Shown one piece after another: positions 5,067 to 7,147 of a DNA stretch of 7,147 nt. The notes beneath the pieces were generated by a model. That model ran no database searches. It was not told where the DNA came from and was given only the letters and a program-made list of their open reading frames with translations. Made by a program: the position numbers and the translations under genes. Where the stretch lies: assembly GCA_947454295.1 (NCBI GenBank), contig CANGMO010000113.1, forward strand, positions 1-7,147. The letters are read 5' to 3'. Position 1 is the first letter of the stretch. The number at the start of each line of letters is the position of its first letter. The DNA comes from Verrucomicrobiota bacterium (GTDB taxonomy: Bacteria > Verrucomicrobiota > Verrucomicrobiia > Limisphaerales > UBA9464).

Positions 5067-6524
5067 ATGTCGTCTGAACCGCTGTCGGGCCTGTCCCTGT
5101 TCCTGCTCGACGATGAGCCCATGCTGCGCCGGCAGCTTTCCGCCACTCTGGAGCGTCTGGGGGCCGACGTGACGGCCGCGGATTCCCTACGCGCCGCGCG
5201 CCCCCTGCTGCGCGAGATGAGCTTCGATTTCGCGCTCATCGATTTGAATCTCCCCGACGGCCTCGGGCTTGAACTGCTGCGCGAGAAGGCATTTTCCGAA
5301 TCGACAGGCGTGGTGATGATGACCGCCGAGGGCGGCATTCCCGCGGCGGTGGAGGCAATGAAGCTGGGCGCGCTCGACTTTCTCACCAAGCCCTTCGAGC
5401 CCGAGATGCTGGCGCTGGTCCTGACGCGCGCCCGCAAATCACGCACCGGGGCTCGCGCCGCCGAGCACCGAAAGGCGGAGTCCTCGGAACAGCATTTCTT
5501 CTTTGGCAACGCCCTGAAGCCGCTGGAGGCGCAATTGCGGAAAATCGTCAGCGCCGATCAGCGGATGGGCAGCCAGCTTCCGCCGGTTCTCATCCAGGGC
5601 GAAACCGGGACGGGCAAGACGACTCTGGCCCGATGGATTCATTCACAGGGGCCACGCGCTTCCGGCCCCCTGGTGGAGGCCAATTGCGCCGCCATTCCCG
5701 ATAATTTGGCTGAATCGGAATTGTTCGGTCACGAAAAGGGCGCCTTCACCGACGCGCGGGTCACGCGTCTCGGCCTGTTCGAAGCGGCTACTGGAGGCAC
5801 GCTCTTCCTGGACGAAATCACCAGCCTCTCCCCGGCGCTGCAGGCCAAACTTCTGACTGCCATCGAGGACGGCAAGATCCGCCGCGTGGGCGGCAATCGG
5901 GACATCCCGGTCGACACCCGGCTCATCACCGCCGCCAACCAGGACCTGCGCGACATGGTGGCCGTGAAACAATTCCGCGAAGACCTGTACCACCGGCTCG
6001 ACCTGTTTCGCATCGCCATCCCGCCGCTGCGCGAGCGAGGTGAGGACGTTCTCGCCCTGGCGGAATCGCTCCTCCATCGGCTGGCTCGCAAACACCACGT
6101 TCCGTCCCGGGCCCTTTCGCCCATCGGCCGCCGCCGCCTGCTCGCCTACGGCTGGCCCGGCAATGTCCGCGAGTTGTCCCACGAGCTGCAGCGTGCGCTC
6201 GTGTTCGAGGACGGCGAGGGACTGAATCTCGACACGCTCATGGGATCGGTAGGAGCCGATCCCCAGCCGCTAAGCCGCCCCGCCGGGGCCGTCCCCGTCG
6301 CTTCGCAGGATGACTGGTTCAATGCTGCCTTCCGCTTCCCCGACTCGGGATTCTCACTTGAGGATGCCATCCTGAAATTGATCCGCCAGGCGCTCGATCA
6401 AACCGGGGGCAACGTCTCTGCCGCAGCACGCAAGCTCGGTGTCTCCCGAGACTACCTTCGGTACCGCCTCGGCGGTTGGAAGGATGGTCACAAGGCGGGT
6501 CAGATCGCGGCGGCTGGGGAATAA
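5067..6524 (+). CDS. NtrC-family sigma-54-dependent response regulator
   Basis: The protein has 485 residues. The receiver domain (about 8-122) has the acidic pair Asp15-Asp16, the likely phosphorylated Asp59 in LIDLNLPD, Thr86 and Lys108. The sigma-54 interaction AAA+ domain (about 145-375) has Walker A GETGTGKT (178-185), the L1 loop GAFTDA (225-230) where GAFTGA is usual, Walker B GGTLFLDE (243-250), the arginine-finger region FREDLYHRLDLF (303-314) and sensor II YGWPGNVREL (361-370). A Fis-type helix-turn-helix lies at about 448-468 (NVSAAARKLGVSRDYLRYRL). It is a cytosolic DNA-binding activator of sigma-54 promoters that answers a sensor kinase not present here. The ATG at 5067 places the receiver at the N-terminus; an ATG at 5052 is possible. 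No Shine-Dalgarno site marks either. A candidate sigma-54 promoter lies 120 bases beyond its stop. Confidence 0.95.
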   Translation: MSSEPLSGLSLFLLDDEPMLRRQLSATLERLGADVTAADSLRAARPLLREMSFDFALIDLNLPDGLGLELLREKAFSESTGVVMMTAEGGIPAAVEAMKLGALDFLTKPFEPEMLALVLTRARKSRTGARAAEHRKAESSEQHFFFGNALKPLEAQLRKIVSADQRMGSQLPPVLIQGETGTGKTTLARWIHSQGPRASGPLVEANCAAIPDNLAESELFGHEKGAFTDARVTRLGLFEAATGGTLFLDEITSLSPALQAKLLTAIEDGKIRRVGGNRDIPVDTRLITAANQDLRDMVAVKQFREDLYHRLDLFRIAIPPLRERGEDVLALAESLLHRLARKHHVPSRALSPIGRRRLLAYGWPGNVRELSHELQRALVFEDGEGLNLDTLMGSVGADPQPLSRPAGAVPVASQDDWFNAAFRFPDSGFSLEDAILKLIRQALDQTGGNVSAAARKLGVSRDYLRYRLGGWKDGHKAGQIAAAGE

Positions 6525-6530
6525 TCCCCA
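6515..6530 (+). terminator. Short hairpin over the regulator stop codon
   Basis: TGGGGA (6515-6520) pairs perfectly with TCCCCA (6525-6530) around the loop ATAA, which contains the stop codon TAA (6522-6524). No T tract follows, so it is a poor intrinsic terminator by the classical rule. It may be a weak 3'-end structure or chance. Confidence 0.25.
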
Positions 6531-6645
6531 CCCAGTTCTGTGGAATGCACCAATGCGAGCGACGCCCCAGGTCAACACCCCTCAACGAATCGCATCGAAC
6601 GCCTTGTCATCAACCACTTACAACCCGAGAAACCCCAACCGAAAC

Positions 6646-6661
6646 TGGCACAGGTCCCGCT
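6646..6661 (+). promoter_or_regulatory. Candidate sigma-54 (-24/-12) promoter
   Basis: TGGCAC (6646-6651) matches the -24 consensus exactly. GC at 6659-6660 lies at the required distance (GG, ten bases, GC). The -12 box reads CCGCT where TTGCA is ideal, so it would be a weak or activator-dependent site. Transcription would start near 6672, giving a leader of about 75 bases before the ATG at 6747. Its place between a sigma-54 activator gene and a gene for a secreted protein raises its likelihood. It is still a single-site pattern match in a GC-rich genome. Confidence 0.45.
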
Positions 6662-6671
6662 CTAAGGGGAA

Positions 6672-6708
6672 GCGTCCGACGACAACGAACCAACCGATCA
6701 CCGGACGC
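6672..6708 (+). repeat. Inverted repeat in the leader of the secreted-protein gene
   Basis: GCGTCCG (6672-6678) pairs with CGGACGC (6702-6708) across a 23-base loop that is rich in A and C and so likely unpaired. The repeat begins at the start site predicted from the upstream sigma-54 site and would sit at the very 5' end of the transcript, 38 bases before the ATG. It could stabilise the message. It shows no riboswitch-like architecture. Confidence 0.35.
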
Positions 6709-6746
6709 GCATTGGCTCAATTTACGACCGCAACTCAATCCCAGTT

Positions 6747-7147
6747 ATGAACATCACCCGCATTTCGCTCGCCGCGCTCGTCGCCGCGTCCCTCACCCTG
6801 CTCCCCGCTGCCCAGGCTCGCCCTGAGTCGGGTGGCTACTACGGCACCCCGAAGAAGCCGTCGGGCGGGACCTCCGACAATTCGGGTTCCGGATCCGGTT
6901 CGGGCTCCTCGACCGTGGATGATTCGACCAAGGGAGGCACGCCGCCGACGCCTCCCCTCGACGCCTCGGGCAATCCCCTGCCGCCGCTTGAAATCAAGGG
7001 CCGGGGCGAAGGCAAGGGTGGTCCGGTGGACGCCAAGGGCCAGCAGCTTCCCGACTCGGTGAAGAACGACACCAAGCTTCAGGCGCTGCTCGCCGAGGCC
7101 CAGAAGGCCCGTGAAGCCTACGTTGCCAGTCAGAAGGATCTCCAAGC
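6747..7147 (+). CDS. Secreted Gly/Ser/Pro-rich protein, N-terminal part (runs off the right edge)
   Basis: The frame is open from the ATG at 6747 to the edge, giving 133 codons of an incomplete gene. Residues 1-24 form a clear Sec signal peptide: Arg5, a hydrophobic core LAALVAASLTLL (8-19) and the cleavage site AAQA before Arg25. Residues about 25-70 are low-complexity, with a GSGSGSGSS run (47-55) and a TPPTPP run (65-70). A Gly/Lys/Pro-rich stretch follows (71-103). From about 104 the sequence becomes helical and charged (LQALLAEAQKAREAYVASQ at 111-129), probably the start of a coiled coil. No known domain is recognisable, so function is unknown; an envelope or extracellular structural role is a guess. 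No Shine-Dalgarno site precedes the ATG. A minus-strand open frame over the same bases (7145-6735) is rejected because the plus frame has a convincing signal peptide. Confidence 0.8.
   Translation, partial: MNITRISLAALVAASLTLLPAAQARPESGGYYGTPKKPSGGTSDNSGSGSGSGSSTVDDSTKGGTPPTPPLDASGNPLPPLEIKGRGEGKGGPVDAKGQQLPDSVKNDTKLQALLAEAQKAREAYVASQKDLQ

Noticed and set aside
5643..6182. A 179-codon minus-strand open frame inside the regulator gene
   Set aside because: It is antisense to the conserved AAA+ core and has no motif of its own.
6515..6530. Hairpin at the regulator stop codon as a true intrinsic terminator
   Set aside because: The stem is only 6 bp and no T tract follows, so it is listed only as a low-confidence structure.
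6735..7145. A 136-codon minus-strand open frame at the right edge
   Set aside because: The plus strand of the same region has a convincing signal peptide and linker; the minus frame is Arg/Gly-rich shadow sequence.
1..7147. CRISPR array, tRNA, rRNA or defence-system genes
   Set aside because: No regularly spaced repeats, no tRNA-like cloverleaf with an anticodon arm and no conserved rRNA segments were seen. The cloverleaf-like fold at 2006-2127 is too long and lacks tRNA invariant positions.

Overview
The window looks like a chromosomal segment from a GC-rich member of the PVC group, most likely Verrucomicrobiota. The pointers are an H-X9-DG type prepilin-like protein, a membrane-anchored CRTAC1-type (FG-GAP plus ASPIC/UnbV) protein, weak or absent Shine-Dalgarno sequences at most starts, and dispersed palindromic repeats in the gaps between genes. 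This placement is inference; no rRNA or other marker gene is present.

Layout from left to right. Bases 1-206 hold a possible 25-codon tail of a gene entering from the left, a sequence resembling the end motif of REP-associated (Y1) transposase units, and a small GGAG-flanked hairpin. Four genes follow on the minus strand. Read in transcription order, these are a CRTAC1-like beta-propeller protein (4973-3141), a TatD-family metal-dependent hydrolase (2960-2154), a prepilin-type H-X9-DG protein (1894-1097) and a membrane-anchored HEAT-repeat protein (1100-207). The last two overlap by 4 bases (ATGA) and almost certainly form a translationally coupled pair. The other gaps in this series (180 and 259 bases) are occupied by palindromic repeats, so it is probably not one simple operon.

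Divergent from the CRTAC1-like gene, on the plus strand, is an NtrC-type response regulator (5067-6524) with receiver, sigma-54 AAA+ and Fis-type helix-turn-helix domains. No partner histidine kinase is in view. A 222-base gap follows, carrying a candidate sigma-54 (-24/-12) promoter and a 5'-leader inverted repeat. It leads into a secreted Gly/Ser/Pro-rich protein that is cut off by the right edge of the window (6747 onward). The regulator and the sigma-54 promoter may form a local circuit.

The most unusual feature is a 122-bp intergenic element (2006-2127). It has 13-bp perfect terminal inverted repeats, a hairpin inside each end with different stem sequences but the same TCCC/TCCT-type loop, and a central nested stem, so the whole element can fold as a four-way (cloverleaf-like) junction. 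Two further GGAG-flanked hairpins lie in other gaps. I read these as a REP/BIME-like dispersed family. No CRISPR array, tRNA, rRNA or defence operon is visible.
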